A stretch of DNA of 64,000 nucleotides, taken from NCBI GenBank assembly GCA_001600455.1, contig BCKC01000004.1:2592915-2656914 (forward strand), read 5' to 3'. Shown here one piece after another: positions 13,501 to 25,138 of this stretch; position 1 is the stretch's first letter; each line of letters opens with the position of its first letter. This DNA comes from Endocalyx cinctus. Taxonomy: Eukaryota; Ascomycota; Sordariomycetes; Amphisphaeriales; Apiosporaceae. Made by a program: the position numbers and the translations under genes. Under the pieces are notes generated by a model. The model was not told where the DNA came from and searched no databases. It saw only the letters and a program-made list of their open reading frames with translations.

Positions 13501-13619
13501 GCCCGCCTGGAAGCTTTCCCTATCCTCTCATCCCTAGGACAAAATAAACTAATAGGAATAAGCACTCGGAAGTCTGGTTTCGTATCCATCATAATCTATT
13601 CATCCACCGATACACCACA
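10517..13619. other. 3.1-kb gene-free region downstream of the Ser/Pro-rich protein gene
   Basis: Roughly 10517-11560 is less AT-rich than the rest and has several overlapping short frames (for example 10641-10994 and 11051-11392). None shows protein-like composition or splice continuity. This part could be a long 3' UTR or a noncoding transcript. From 11600 to 13600 the sequence is ordinary AT-rich intergenic DNA with TATA-type microsatellites around 12690-12720 and 13285-13400. Confidence 0.5.
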
Positions 13620-14172
13620 ATGGCTTCCCGAACTTTTCTCAGGTCTATGACCGCTTTGCGCCCCGCTGCTAGCGGTTTCGTCACGACTAGTAGGCAGACT
13701 ACAGCAATGGCGTTTAGCAGAACCTTCGTCAACACCCCTTCAAGCTTGAAGCATAAAGAGAGTGAGTTCTTCATCATCGTCTCTGCCTTCATCAATTGTT
13801 ACCATATCCATGCTACAAATAAAGCATGACCGGACAATTTAATCTTTAATATTGTCATGGGTTTAGAATACCCTTCCCCCTCCTATACTTAAGAGGAACA
13901 ATAATGAAGCTAATGAAAAAAAAAAAAAAAAAAACTCGCCTGCTCCAATAGGTTCCGATACCAGCGACGTGGACAAGCATAAGCAGGATCTTCTTTCAAA
14001 ACAAAAGGACGGCAAAGGCCACTGGAAGCCAGAGCTCGCGTCGGATAGCGAGGAAGCCGTCAAAGCTGACCGGTCCAGTAAGAGCGAGGATCTATCAAAA
14101 TTGCAGGAGCGTACTAAGAAGGCTGCCGAGGAGACAAGTAAGGCCGGTACTAGTATGCGTGATGGATTGTAA
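13620..14172 (+). CDS. Small mitochondrially targeted hydrophilic protein, function unknown
   Basis: Two exons (13620-13761 and 13952-14172) join to 120 codons; the intron carries a run of about 18 A. The first 45 residues (MASRTFLRSMTALRPAASG and onward) are rich in Arg, Ser, Thr and Ala with no acidic residue, as in mitochondrial presequences. The remainder is a charged, helix-prone segment with KHKQDLLSKQKDGKGHWKPE, ASDSEEAVKADR and a Lys/Glu-rich tail. It resembles a short stress- or LEA-like matrix protein in composition, but that is only an impression. It is convergent with the Syn8-type SNARE gene downstream. Confidence 0.8.
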
Positions 14173-14764
14173 AAGGCACGGGGAATAACGGTACCTGAAC
14201 TGCTCGCGTCAACTGTCGGGGAGGTGGGAAGGAAGCAAGCCCGCTGTATTATAATGGTAAACTAGTAGAAGGGCTCGTTTTGTTTCTCGCTGTCTATCTA
14301 CTCTGATTTCGAGATGATTTGGTCTTCCTAGTCGTAAGGGTAAGCCGTAAGTAAACTGGATAGCCGACTAAAAGCATTTGATTACGGCATTACTCAATTC
14401 AGAATAGATCACGAGAAGCAAGAAGAACTGTATAGTATTCTAACGATATAATCCTTTCCATCCGGTAACACGGACAGAAGAAATAAGAGATACTATCTGA
14501 GTACGCCGGATAACGCCATGCATGCCATATATATATAATAGAGGAAAGAGGAAATCGTCCGGTTATGTCAGGACGGCAGCAAAATGAAGCCAGTTGTTCT
14601 CATCCAATCCAAATTCGCAAAGCAATTGATGTAACGCAAAGTAATACACCCATCTGATAAGTTTCCTCCCCACTTGCCCATTTGTAGATACCGAGTGGAT
14701 AGCGCAGTCATTCTTCTAACCCTAGTTTTAAGAGACCACACCTGATGCGTTGTATCAACTTCCA
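14173..14764. other. Convergent intergenic region
   Basis: The stretch lies between two convergent stop codons and must hold both 3' UTRs. I see no ORF or structural element beyond a short TATATATA run near 14528. Confidence 0.5.
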
Positions 14765-15839
14765 TTATTTCAAAATGATAATGAGCAGAACTAGTATGAT
14801 GATGAGTATGACGATGGCGATCATCTGTTTACTCTCGCCCGCGGCGCGGCTAATGCGGTCGACCTGGCGGCGGGCGCGATCGAGCCGAGATTGATGGCGG
14901 TCGACGGCTCCGTCAACGTCGTCCAGCATGGCGACCTGGTCGTCGAGCTCGTCGCCGATCTGCATGCTCAGCTCGCGCTGGCGGGCGATGCTAGCGCCCA
15001 GGCGGTCGAGCTGCTCGTCCTGCTCGTCCATGATACGCTGGTGATAAGCGTGGATCTGCGTGTTGTTCATCTCGTTCGTCTCGTCCCGGTACCCCATGTC
15101 TTCTTCCGACGGATCGTCTCGGTATCGGTCTCCGAAGAGCCGCCGCTGCTGCGCCTCCAGATCAACGTCTGCCTCCTGCGCCGCTGCCGACGACGACGGA
15201 TTGTCCGAGAAGCGAACTGTTTTCGAAGCGGAGCGCGCCTTTTTAGCATCCGCGGGCGTGCGGCTCGCGGCATGTTCGAAGTCCGGGTTTAGGGTCGGGT
15301 CGTTCGGGTGCGTCAGTGTCGATTCGGTGGACGGTGAAGAGAACCCGTGGAATTGTGACGTCAAGTCATCATACTGCTTCTTCAGGCTGGGAAGCGCATC
15401 GCTGATTGTGAGTGCGCCACTATACGATTTCAAAGGGGTGTGTTAGCTTCAAGTGTCATGGCCTACGATGTGCTGCTTCCCACATGCTATCCTAAATATC
15501 CCCGTGTCGTTTAATAGATAGGTATAAGTAGATAAAAAGCATCCGGACCATTAATGATAAGTCCATCCGATCCGGCCTTGAACGATTGGATTTTTTTTTT
15601 TTTTTTTAGAAAAAGAAGGAGAGAGGGAAGGGGCATGCTCACTCTTCGTCGCCAGCGTCTTCTAACTTCTTCTGCTCTTCTTCCAGCGTGGCTAAGTCAT
15701 CTTTAAACTGCTCTAAAGATCTTGAAATATGACCATCTTTTGAATCATCTTGTAAACTAAGACTCTGTGCCCTCTGACGTTCTAATAGAGATAATTTGAT
15801 ATGATCGGCCAATAGAAATAATTGATTCGGATTCGACAT
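14765..15839 (-). CDS. syn8: Qc-SNARE, syntaxin-8/Syn8 type
   Basis: A tail-anchored SNARE for endosome/trans-Golgi membrane fusion. Two minus-strand exons, 15839-15643 and 15419-14765, join to 283 codons; the 223-base intron contains a poly-A/T tract. The ATG at 15839 opens MSNPNQLFLLADHIKLSLLERQRAQ. The C-terminal SNARE motif runs from about residue 190 to 255 (IMDEQDEQLDRLGASIARQR, then MQIGDELDDQ). The zero-layer glutamine is about Q227, and the aliphatic membrane anchor is residues 265-283, ending at the stop. EQDEQLDRL and IG(D/N)ELD(D/E)Q match Syn8/STX8. The middle region (Pro/Ser-rich, with DLEAQQRRLFGDRYRDDP) is longer than in human STX8 (236 residues). Yeast Syn8 function is assumed by family. 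Confidence 0.9.
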
Positions 15840-17515
15840 GATCTGCCGCGAAAGCCTTCTCTCCGTCTCTCGGCTTGGAGAGTTGGGTGGGTGAATGAGG
15901 GATGCTGGCGGAGATTTAAAAATAGGTACAATAGTTACAATCACAGATACAAAGCAGTCGAATTACTGTGTTATATGATTTTTTTTTTTTTTTTTTTTTT
16001 AAATAATGAAGAACTTATGTATATAGCTGGTGATTGATTATCTATGGAGTTGAAGATGAATTGATGTTAAGGTGGTCTCAATGTACTCTCCCCCCAGGCT
16101 GCACAATTTAGTGGGTGTGGATAATATTGTACCGGCTTCACGGCTTAACGGCTTAACTTAGAAGCTCATAATTACTTAAGTCGGGTACTTAAAGGATTGA
16201 TAATAATTGACTAGCTGACTGGCAGACTGGCAAAAACTGGTACATACGAAACGTTAAAGGGACCGGACCGAGAAGGATGGCTGGATGGGTAGATTAGATT
16301 AGAATAGAAACATAATTATTTCAATATAGATATAATATTCTGTATCGTAATAAATATATACTACTAATTGCATACTTAATTATGCATTTTATACACTTAA
16401 TAAGTATGCATGGCTGGCATGCAGGCATGGTTCAAGCAGCGGGCTTTGGCATATGACAAATTCTAGTAGCAGCTGAGCTTTCAGGGCTGTTCCTAGTTAG
16501 TTAGATGAAGAGATATTCCGGCAGTTCTATTTCGTCTCAGAAGTTATCCATTATTCACTGGCATTTCATATTACTACGCAGAAATAGGTTTGCTAAGCGC
16601 ATATAAGCTGCAAGTTCTCCTCGGATGCAGGCCGTATTTGGTGCGTCTAATAAGTTTTACATGTAAGTCTCCGCTTATAACCCGCCCTTGGAGAAAAGAG
16701 TACATACTACGTACAAAGTAGACGGGAGAAGAATAAGAAAGTGGTGAAAGGAAACGGTAGAAAATTCTAATCCAAGTACTGTCGACGAGACATGGACAGA
16801 TAGTAAATAATTGACATAATTCCATTATTTACTACCTAACTGCCTAGGTACTTACTACCCAAGAATACGACTTCGTTTTGCCTCGACTATGCGGATAGAG
16901 AACCTAACCTAAATAGTAGGGCTAATACTGTTCCTTGAAAAGTTTCATCCTGCCATATCCTATACATATATATATATATATATATAATTCCGACAATACG
17001 GAACTCGAGAGGGATATACTCTGTATATTTTTATTTATTTATTTAATTATTTAATTATTTTTATATACAATCATTAACCTAATATCCTACTAATTACTGG
17101 CTGTTAAAACCATTGGACCCCTAAATTTTCATCTTTGTAGTAGTGTAGCGACTACTTTTGTTCTGCTGACCTTGACGATGGATCTACCATCTTCCTGGGC
17201 GCCCACAACACTACACCTTTTGCAGAAACAACGGCACGTAATCTGTATTTCCCGGTAATTAGGACAACGATGGTGGGGTCAATGAGTCCGAATTCTTAAT
17301 ATTTTTTCCCACCCCTTGCTATATCGCCTATCGTTTTATATGACCCCTCCACCGAGACTCGAGGTGATAAATACGACCGATGTCATGACGTTCTTACGAT
17401 AATAAACATCTCCTCCTTTCTCTCCTTCCCCCTTCTTTCTTTCTCTTTTTGCATTTTTTTATTTGCCTTACTATTGACTTTTTACCCCCTCACCCCCTAC
17501 TCATATCTTGTCAAT
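15840..17515. promoter_or_regulatory. Divergent promoter region between Syn8-type and MetE-like genes
   Basis: 1.7 kb of AT-rich DNA separate divergent start codons. It holds a poly-T run (15978-16000), a TA microsatellite (about 16963-16985) and an ATTT-rich stretch at 17030-17060. Immediately upstream of the MetE-like start is a CT-rich block (17410-17460) typical of fungal core promoters. No gene is seen. Confidence 0.5.
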
Positions 17516-18658
17516 ATGCCTCTTCCCGTCGGAGTCTACCGCGCCGATCAGGTCGGATCTCTGCTCCGACCCAAGGAAGTCTTGGCGGCGCGTCAGCAAG
17601 CTGCTAGTGGTCAGATCACGCCAGCCCAGTTGAGAGAATTAGAAGACAAATACATCGCCGACGTGGTGAAGAAGCAGATCGACGTTGGTCTCGGAGCCGT
17701 CACCGATGGAGAATTTAGACGGGAATGGTTCCACGTCGACTTTTTGAAGCACCTGGCCGGCGTAGAACTCCGCGGGGCCATGACATCGACTAACGTTAGC
17801 ATCGGCGGAACCATGCCCCCGCGGTTGGTTGTCACCGAGAAGATTAGCCATCCTAATTCCATCCAAGTAGACGACTTCAAGTACCTCGAATCGCAGATCG
17901 CCGCGTCGGACGCCGTCGGCAAGGCCACCACCAAAGTCTGCATCCCATCCCCCACCATGATCCACTTCCGCAACAGTCGCGAGACCATCGACGAGAAGGC
18001 GTACCCGACCCTAGACCCCTTTTTCGACGACCTCGCGCGCGTCTTCCAGGAGGAGCTCGACGACCTTTACAAGGCCGGCACGCGCTTCGTCCAGCTCGAC
18101 GACACCAACCTGGCGTACCTGTGCGACCCCAAGATGCGGGCCGAAGCCGAAGCGCGCCACGGCGACGCCAACGTCCTCGCCCGGCAGTACGCCGCGCTCA
18201 TCAACGCGGCCATCTCCAAGCGACCGTCGGACATGACGATCGGCATCCATCTGTGCCGGGGTAACCACCGATCGCAGTGGTTCGCCCAGGGCGGGTACGA
18301 GCCCGTGGCCGAGGTCCTGTTCAAGGACCTGAACGTGGACGTATACTTCCTCGAGTACGACGACGCGCGATCGGGCGACTTCTCCCCCTTGCGCCACCTG
18401 CCCGATAACAAGATCGTCGTCCTCGGCGTCATGACGAGCAAGCGCGCCGCCCTTGACGACAAAGCCGACATCATTCGCCGCCTGAAGGAGGCCGCCGAGT
18501 TCTGCCCCCGCGGCCTCGACCAGCTCTGCCTCAGCCACCAGTGCGGCTTCAGCTCCACTTCCGAGGGTAACGATCTCACCGAAGACGAGCAGTGGGCCAA
18601 GCTCCGCCTCGAGGTCGAGATCGCTAAGGAAGTCTGGGGTGATGACCTTTCTAAATAA
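17516..18658 (+). CDS. MetE C-terminal-domain-like enzyme (UROD/MetE superfamily)
   Basis: The single-exon frame encodes 380 residues from the ATG at 17516 (MPLPVGVYRADQVGSLLRP). It resembles the catalytic barrel of cobalamin-independent methionine synthase, but without the N-terminal half (full MetE is about 760 residues). Proteins of this compact type are usually annotated as 5-methyltetrahydropteroyltriglutamate-homocysteine methyltransferase-like. All four zinc ligands of MetE are present in order: H245 and C247 (IHLCRGNH), E280 (YFLEYDD) and C343 (SHQCGFSS). DGEFRREWFHVDF is a substrate-site motif of the group. Metal-thiol methyl transfer chemistry is therefore likely, but the acceptor is unknown. 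The gene is richer in G and C than its flanks and has no intron. An in-frame TTG lies 14 codons upstream, but the ATG fits the family start. Confidence 0.88.
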   Translation: MPLPVGVYRADQVGSLLRPKEVLAARQQAASGQITPAQLRELEDKYIADVVKKQIDVGLGAVTDGEFRREWFHVDFLKHLAGVELRGAMTSTNVSIGGTMPPRLVVTEKISHPNSIQVDDFKYLESQIAASDAVGKATTKVCIPSPTMIHFRNSRETIDEKAYPTLDPFFDDLARVFQEELDDLYKAGTRFVQLDDTNLAYLCDPKMRAEAEARHGDANVLARQYAALINAAISKRPSDMTIGIHLCRGNHRSQWFAQGGYEPVAEVLFKDLNVDVYFLEYDDARSGDFSPLRHLPDNKIVVLGVMTSKRAALDDKADIIRRLKEAAEFCPRGLDQLCLSHQCGFSSTSEGNDLTEDEQWAKLRLEVEIAKEVWGDDLSK

Positions 18659-20041
18659 TGTACTCTTCTCTGGATTTTGTCAGAAATATCCTTCCGCGGG
18701 AGAAAAAAGAAAGGGAAAAAGAAAAGAAAAGAAAGGAAAAGAGGAAAAAGAAGGGAAAGGATTAGCGTGAAGTTCGTTTGATTTTCCCACCCCATAGTAC
18801 TTGGGATATATAAAAAAAAGGATGGAAGTGGGAGTGGGAATAATTACGGGTCGGCTTGTATCAACACTAGGTATGCTGGGAGGTAGGATCATGGCACGGC
18901 ACGGAACGGTATGGTGTGGCAAGGTAAAAGACAAGGTGCGAATAGCTTCTTCAACAGTGGCGCGCTTATATTGATCGATTCCCCCTTGGCATATGGACGA
19001 CACGGGTGGATAAAGGTAGATAGAATAAATAAATAGTAGGTACTTACTTGTAACAAACAGAAAATGTCACTACGATGTTAGTATTACTAGCAGTAATAGA
19101 AATCAATATATATCTTCATCTTCACTACTGGTCTTTTACCAACGAGAAGTATTAGCCTACGTCTAGCTGCACGACGCTCTATTTCACGAGAAAGAAAGGA
19201 TGGGACAAGCCTCATTTCAGTCTCAACTGCACTGATTATATTAGGTTTGGAAGAAGAAATATAGAATGGTTTATACTTTTCACTAACCCCCACCTACAAT
19301 CCCCTAATCCCCCAGAACAGAAAGAAAAGTGGCGGAAAGAAATCTACTATACAGTCATAGAAACGCTGGCTTATAACCCTTTGATTCCGGCCGTACATCC
19401 ATGCCCCTTCCCTTCTTGTTTCTCCTTTTTTTTCTCCCTTTTTCTTTTTTGAACCTGGACTGATAAAAAAAAATCCAACCCATCGGCTAACCCAGCAGCA
19501 TCGAATAGAGAAATTCCATTTTGAACGGTCGCCTTCAAGCTATGTAGAAGGCACCACCCAGAAGAAAAGACTTGGAAAAGTCACGCTGTGTTCTAAAGAA
19601 AACTAAACTCAAGGGTTTGCTTTTGCTGTTGTACGCCCGCACCCACTTGAATAACGCCAAAGGCGGCCGCGAATGCGAGAATTGGAACTGACCACCATAT
19701 AAAAAAAATGCAAGTAAACACGTTGGATTGCGTGATTATACTCACTGTCACCATTGACACAGGGAGTAGTCAAGTCGAACCCCTCAAAGTCAATAATGTG
19801 ACATGACAAAACGTCCATATCTGGAAATGAAACAGCCGTGACAGAGGTTTGAGAGAGGTATCCGTCGGGTATATGTAGAGGAAAAGAAATTGTTGTACAT
19901 CAGAAAAGATGGATCAGTACTAAGTGCTGGATAACGTAGTTTGGTTATTCCTTATCGATTTCGGCTCGGGACTCTCAAATTAAAACCGAGCATGAGGTTC
20001 ATGGCATCATTTATCAATTGACTCAGACCCAGAAGTATAAA
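18659..20041. other. Convergent intergenic region between MetE-like and KH-protein genes
   Basis: Both flanking genes end into this 1.4-kb stretch. It has a purine-rich AGGGAAAAAGAAAAG segment at about 18705-18760, which likely belongs to the MetE-like 3' UTR, and several homopolymer runs. No protein-like ORF is present. Confidence 0.5.
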
Positions 20042-22133
20042 TTAGGCACCGGGAGGCTTGGGCATCTCGCCGGCTGGTTGACCGCCCGCTTGTTGCTGGG
20101 CGAAGGCTTGGTACCATAATCGGACGTACGCTTCGTAGCCGCCATCTGCATTATATGTTAGATAAGTTCATTATTTCTTGAAAAATCAACTATTAGACTT
20201 ACACATGGCATAAGGGTCAGCGCCGGCATTAGCAGACGCAGGTGGTTGGCCGCCGTCTACGGGATTCGGCTGGTTATTTGCACTTTGGGGCGCAAAGTTG
20301 TTGGGGTTGTCCCAATCACGACGGTTCGGGTTTCGTCCGCCACGGCCTCCGCCGCCGCCGCCGCCGCCGCCACTGCCGTTGTTGTTACGCTGGCGCTGAG
20401 ATGTGTTAGTAAGATGAAGTAATAATAATCAAGAAGTGTCACTTACGACAGCGTCAACCTTGTCTTCTATAGCACGCTTAGCTCTGTTGATAGAATCACG
20501 AGTGCCGACAAGCCCAATCTCACGCTCTACTTCGCCTTGCCCGGAAGATTGGGAGACATTGATCTTGCATCCGGTACTATTCTGCATCTCCCGGATGGTT
20601 TCGCCACCCTTGCCGATAATCATGCCAACAGCTTCAGAAGGCACGTAGATAGAATCATTGATTTTGTCATGTCCACCTTGGGCACTGCTATCACGGCTCT
20701 GATCCATTTTGGGAGGTCGGCTCTTGCTACTGTCCTGGTTGACATTGCGACTATCACTATCAACGATTTCGAGGATTAGCTCCTTGGCTTGAGCAGCAGC
20801 ATGAGGAACTCCGATCAGGTTAACAGGTCGAAGTCCGTTCACGCTTTTAGATTCACCAACGATGTTTATGTGGCAGCCACTGCGCTCTTGGAGATCTCTA
20901 ATAGTCTCGCCACCACGACCGATAATCAGGCCAACAGTACGATCAGGGACCATTATCTGTATACAGTCTTCGCCTTCTCGTAAGGCGGCCGGGCCAGAGC
21001 TAGGGCCAGGGCCAGAGCCAGGTGCGGCGGCCGAGGCTGAAGGTGCATGTCCACGGCCATTATGGTGGGATGAGTCCAGACCGGCACGAGCAAGCGCACC
21101 CATACCACTGTCTTCGATGATTCTATTGATAGAAGCCTTTACATCGGCACGTCTAGCACGAGGACCACTGATCTTGCACTGGCGGAAGGGGTTGTTATCA
21201 CCAGACGCGGGGATGAACTGTACTCTGCATCCGGTCTCAGATTCAATTCGTCTGAGGTTTTCGCCTTGTCTACCAATAATCAAACCAACAAGACCAGACT
21301 CAATGTCGATAATTTCCGAGTCATCATCACCACCTCGGTCACGGCCATGACCGTGGCCATTAGAAACACGAGGAGAGAAAGTAGCAGAAGGACGACCACG
21401 GTTAGGACCCGGCGACATAGAACGATCGCGACCATAATCACGAACATGGTCACCACGATCATTACGGCGCTCATCTCTGTAATGATTGAAGTTGTCACGA
21501 TAAGCATCACGACGCGCCGGTGGAGAGCGAGAACGAGATCTATAGTGTCTGGCATCTGCAGTACGAGAATCATGCGATGGATACGCGGCAGGAGGTGGTC
21601 GGTCATACGAGGTCAAACCATTCTCAGCAGCATAGGCTCTAGCCTGAGATATAGCATCGGCAATACTGACAGTACCGGAGTTGGTAGGTTTGATAGCACT
21701 CAAGTCAAAATTCCCAGTAGCCGAAGGCTGGGGCAAGGAGTAATTTCCTGCAGCATAGGGTGTAGTTTGGGCAACAACATTAGGAGGCATGGCTTGGGGA
21801 TAAGGGTTAGGAGCAGGCGTTTGTTGGTAGGGAGGGACAGGATGAGGCGCCTGGGTTTGATTTGGGGTTGTCGCGGGCGGTCGCTGCTGGGCTATTTTCA
21901 AAGAAGAAATGGTTAAGTTAGTTTTAGAAATTTTCACGAGAGAGAAAGAAAAAGAAAAAAGAAATAGGGAAAGAATCAAAAGTAGAAATAAGAATAAAAA
22001 CAAAACTAGAAAATTGAAAAAGCGAGTTCTCTTCTATTTTATTCTTATTCTTATTCTAGTTTGATGGAATTCGGATATGGTACGAACCTAGGGCAGCGAG
22101 TATAGACTCTATACTTCTCGATTGATCGGTCAT
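20042..22133 (-). CDS. Triple KH-domain RNA/ssDNA-binding protein (FUBP-like)
   Basis: A predicted nuclear or cytoplasmic single-stranded nucleic-acid binder. Four minus-strand exons, 22133-22088, 21891-20447, 20395-20203 and 20145-20042, give 595 codons. The tiny first exon encodes MTDQSRSIESILAAL, which joins in frame to a Gln/Pro-rich region. An Arg/Asp/Ser-rich segment follows (about residues 120-200). Three KH domains each carry a GxxG loop: GRQG at 222-225, GRGG at 340-343 and GKGG at 442-445. A run of about ten Gly (20345-20370, a CCG repeat on the plus strand) leads to an RGG-type patch. The C-terminus has YGGYEAYVRLWYQAFAQQQ, similar to the tyrosine-rich tail motif of FUBP/KSRP proteins. 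The overall layout is FUBP-like with three rather than four KH domains. The splice into the last exon restores the YGGYEAY motif, which supports it. Confidence 0.9.
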
Positions 22134-24170
22134 TGTGTCTGTCGGTCGAGTAAAGTTTTATGTGTCGCAAATGAAGAAAGAAGCGATCGAGGGAGAATTA
22201 AAATTAAAAATAAGAAATAGAGGAGATCCTTGGGAGCTCAGGCAAGACAGAAGAATCAAAGTCAAAGAGAGCGCCTTGGGGATGTGGAAGATATGCAGTG
22301 TATGTGTCAGTGATTAGTACAAGTTAAAAGATGGTTGAAAGAAAATAACCAGTCTTTCTAGAGCACGGGTAAAATCAATTCAATTGACCATAATTAATTG
22401 TGACTTTCTCTTTCACGTAACAGTTGTTGTCGGTGTAGAGCAAGTATAGTGAAGAGGCGAGACGAGATGCAAAAAGCAGTATGGGTTTGCCGAGATATAT
22501 ATATATTTTTTTTTTCTTGATCAATCAATATTCACCGATGCAGTTGATGATTTTGTGCTTGACACCTTTTTTTCTTCTTCAAACAGGTTGCAAATTGTGA
22601 GAAATGCGATCCTGTCTGCAACTATATCCTGATCTTTACTTAAAAAGATATATTTTATTAATTACCGGCCTTCTTTTACAAGATAATAGGTCGTTTTATT
22701 TTGCTTTATTCACCGAATCACTGTAATGAAAGAAGAGAATGAAAAACTTTTGTTCATTGTTGGAGCGTAGTAGATTAAATATACGTATATAAGTACTTAA
22801 GTACTTAGGCACTTAGGTAATAGGTAGGTACCGTAGTAAATAAAAGATAAAAGTGGCTGGGCTAAGGCTGTGATACGATAGGCGATAAAGCATTACCCTA
22901 GCAGCTTATTACCTGTGGACGCTAATAAACCACCTAAGGTACTTACTATAGGTACCTAGGTAGGTACTATTCACTATAATATATAGAGTACTCGTACGTA
23001 CCTACAATTCATATTCACTATCAAATTAAGTACTGAGTACTACTGAATACTTAGTGAAATGTATATCTTTAGGTAAATCTCGATAAATTCTATGTTCCTC
23101 ATCCAGTTTAATATGTACAGAACACATACTAACCTAGTCCGTTTCCGTCCTTTCTTCAAATGTTTTCAACCTCACTGCTTTCAAAGCAGTGAGCTTTGTA
23201 AGTCTGATTAGCAGCTTAATATATCAAGATATCAAACATTAAATAACAATCAATTACCTAGTAGTCTAGGTAATAATATGCTACCTACCTATGAAACTAT
23301 TTCATACCTAAAAGCAAGCAATATATCTATTCTACTAATTTGGGATATCGTTGATATCGCTAGTATCGTTACTCTTACTATTTTAAGGAGCTATAAGACA
23401 AAGGCGAAGCATATCAAAAAAGGGAAATCTCACAAAGTCTTAGTTAGTGATAGAGCCTCTTAGAAGACTGTACCCGTCTATAGTTACTCGAAAATATAGC
23501 TATTGAGGCCTACAATGTAATAGCTGTATCGGTGATGCACGGCACCTATTCCAAAACATTGTGATGTTTGCCAAGCATGAAAAAAAACCCCATCTCAAAA
23601 AGTCCCACGTCACTATGTTAGGCCCCAAACCAGCTGTTATAGCACTTGATCTCATATTTACTCAATTACTAATCGATTCTGTTGTCAGGAGCGAGATGAG
23701 AGCCATAGCTACGGCCAAGACGTGCTCAACAACTTGCATACACAGGCTCATAGCCACTCACACCGCCGATACCATGCCTTCTGACTCCGTGGCTGAAATA
23801 CAAGCCTATTGGAGTCTAAAACAGAAGACAGATCTTTTGACTGACTCTCTGTACTTCTGGCCCCTGACCAATGTCTATCTCAAGTTAACCCTAAACTACT
23901 AGCCACTTGGTTACGAATCTACAAAAATGAGGATCATGAGGCGAAGAAAGCATCAGCAAGTATACCGATCAGAGCTGGAAAATGACTGTCATGCCCATTG
24001 ATATAAAGTGGGAAAGAAAAAGCAGGGCGATAATGACGTGCCAGATCTGGGGTTCTATCCACTCTCTCTCTCTTATCCCGCAGTGACACGAATGAATATT
24101 TATTTTACAAAAGTATGCTCCCATACAAAGACGCTCTCAGATAAGCTTATCGTCGAGGTAATTCTTAGAG
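22134..24170. other. AT-rich intergenic region upstream of the KH-protein gene
   Basis: The first part must contain the KH gene's promoter. Around 22795-22990 there is a dense cluster of AGGTACCT-like words. A perfect inverted repeat lies at 23171-23193. From 23250 on, short frames with some protein-like content appear (for example 23561-23902) that may be the eroded upstream part of the relic described next, but I cannot support a gene. Confidence 0.45.
23171..23193. repeat. Perfect 11-bp inverted repeat
   Basis: CTCACTGCTTT and its exact complement flank a single C, giving a cruciform-capable palindrome in the gene-free region. Confidence 0.9.
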
Positions 24171-24171
24171 A

Positions 24172-25138
24172 TGGAGCCGAAGCATTGGAATGAATTAGAT
24201 ACAATTGCCTTGAACGCAAAAACCAGGCGCCAAGAAGTAAAGAACAATGATCAGTTCAACTCGGAGTTTCTCCTAATGTACGATCTTGACCTTGACCTCA
24301 TCCGGAAGCATTGTTCCCTCAGGTTACCTGCTATGACTTTAGATAATTATGGTTCCTTCTCCGTGATGGGGCTCGTGGGGATGAACCTGGTACTGACCGA
24401 ATATTGCATGTGGGAGTAATGCATAAATACGAATATCAGGTTAGAGGAACGTATATCCAGAGCGGTCTTGAACAAGTGGTTATACAGCCACTTCCTCAAG
24501 CCGCGTCTTCCATTTCCTCGACCTCAAGGCATGGCTCTTGTCTGCTCACCTTCGGACCTGATAGCTTTTATCAGGTTCCTAGTTCAGTCATTCGAGGTAG
24601 GGAATCCGGGCCGCTGAACCATTGCAGGTTATTGCCGCATTTTGTATAGATGTAGTTTCCACCGAGGCAAGAGTCTCAAGGAGCTGTATTCTCACCCGTG
24701 TCCTTGTCGGCAAGGATCATTAAGCGCAAACCATCAGCATCCAGCCCTGGACGACCGAGCTTACCACACTGGTCACCATGTGGCAGGGACTATCTCTCTT
24801 CGGACTTATCATGCCCAAGACAGTCACGCTGCCGCCACCGCACTCAGCCACAAAGTATTTGAATCATATTGCCCCGTTTCACGACGAGAATCTTTTGGTC
24901 TCGCACTTCTCGCTCGTCTTCTGGAACCGCGCTAAGTACGAAGAAGACCTCGCCGAAGAACTTTCGCCCGCTCTTGCTCGATGACGGGGAGATGGGAGAT
25001 GCAAAAACGTCGGCGAAGGAAACTAGAGCGAATAGTATCCAAGTGCTGATGACGGCAAACAAGTGGACAGTCTTTATCTGGAAAGTCGATTCGTGGGCTA
25101 GACTTACGAGAAAGGGCCTGCCGGTAACGGAGGTGTAG
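24172..25138 (+). pseudogene. Frame-broken relic of a fungal protein gene (DUF4470/MYND-like C-terminal region, tentative)
   Basis: Protein-like sequence continues through different frames on the plus strand. A stretch in one frame (24419-24617) reads LNKWLYSHFLKPRLPFPRPQ, then GMALVCSPSDLIAFIRFLVQ, and stops at TGA 24615. A second frame (about 24720-24984) reads WTTELTTLVTMWQGLSLFGL, then IMPKTVTLPPP, and later LLVSHFSLVFWNRAKYEEDL. A third frame (about 24955-25138) goes on with FRPLLLDDGEMGDA. The overlap of the second and third looks like a simple one-base frameshift. The order and wording recall the C-terminal region of fungal proteins annotated with DUF4470 or MYND-type fingers, from memory only. 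Upstream frames (24172-24419) may be part of it. It is GC-richer than its surroundings. An intron-containing live gene is less likely, because the frame changes lack good splice sites, but I cannot exclude it. Confidence 0.45.

Noticed and set aside
18011..18795. Two long minus-strand frames over the MetE-like gene
   Set aside because: Antisense shadows with no domain pattern; the plus frame carries the zinc ligands.
21266..21916. Plus-strand 216-codon Arg/Thr/Ile-rich frame
   Set aside because: Antisense of the KH gene's Arg/Asp-rich exon.
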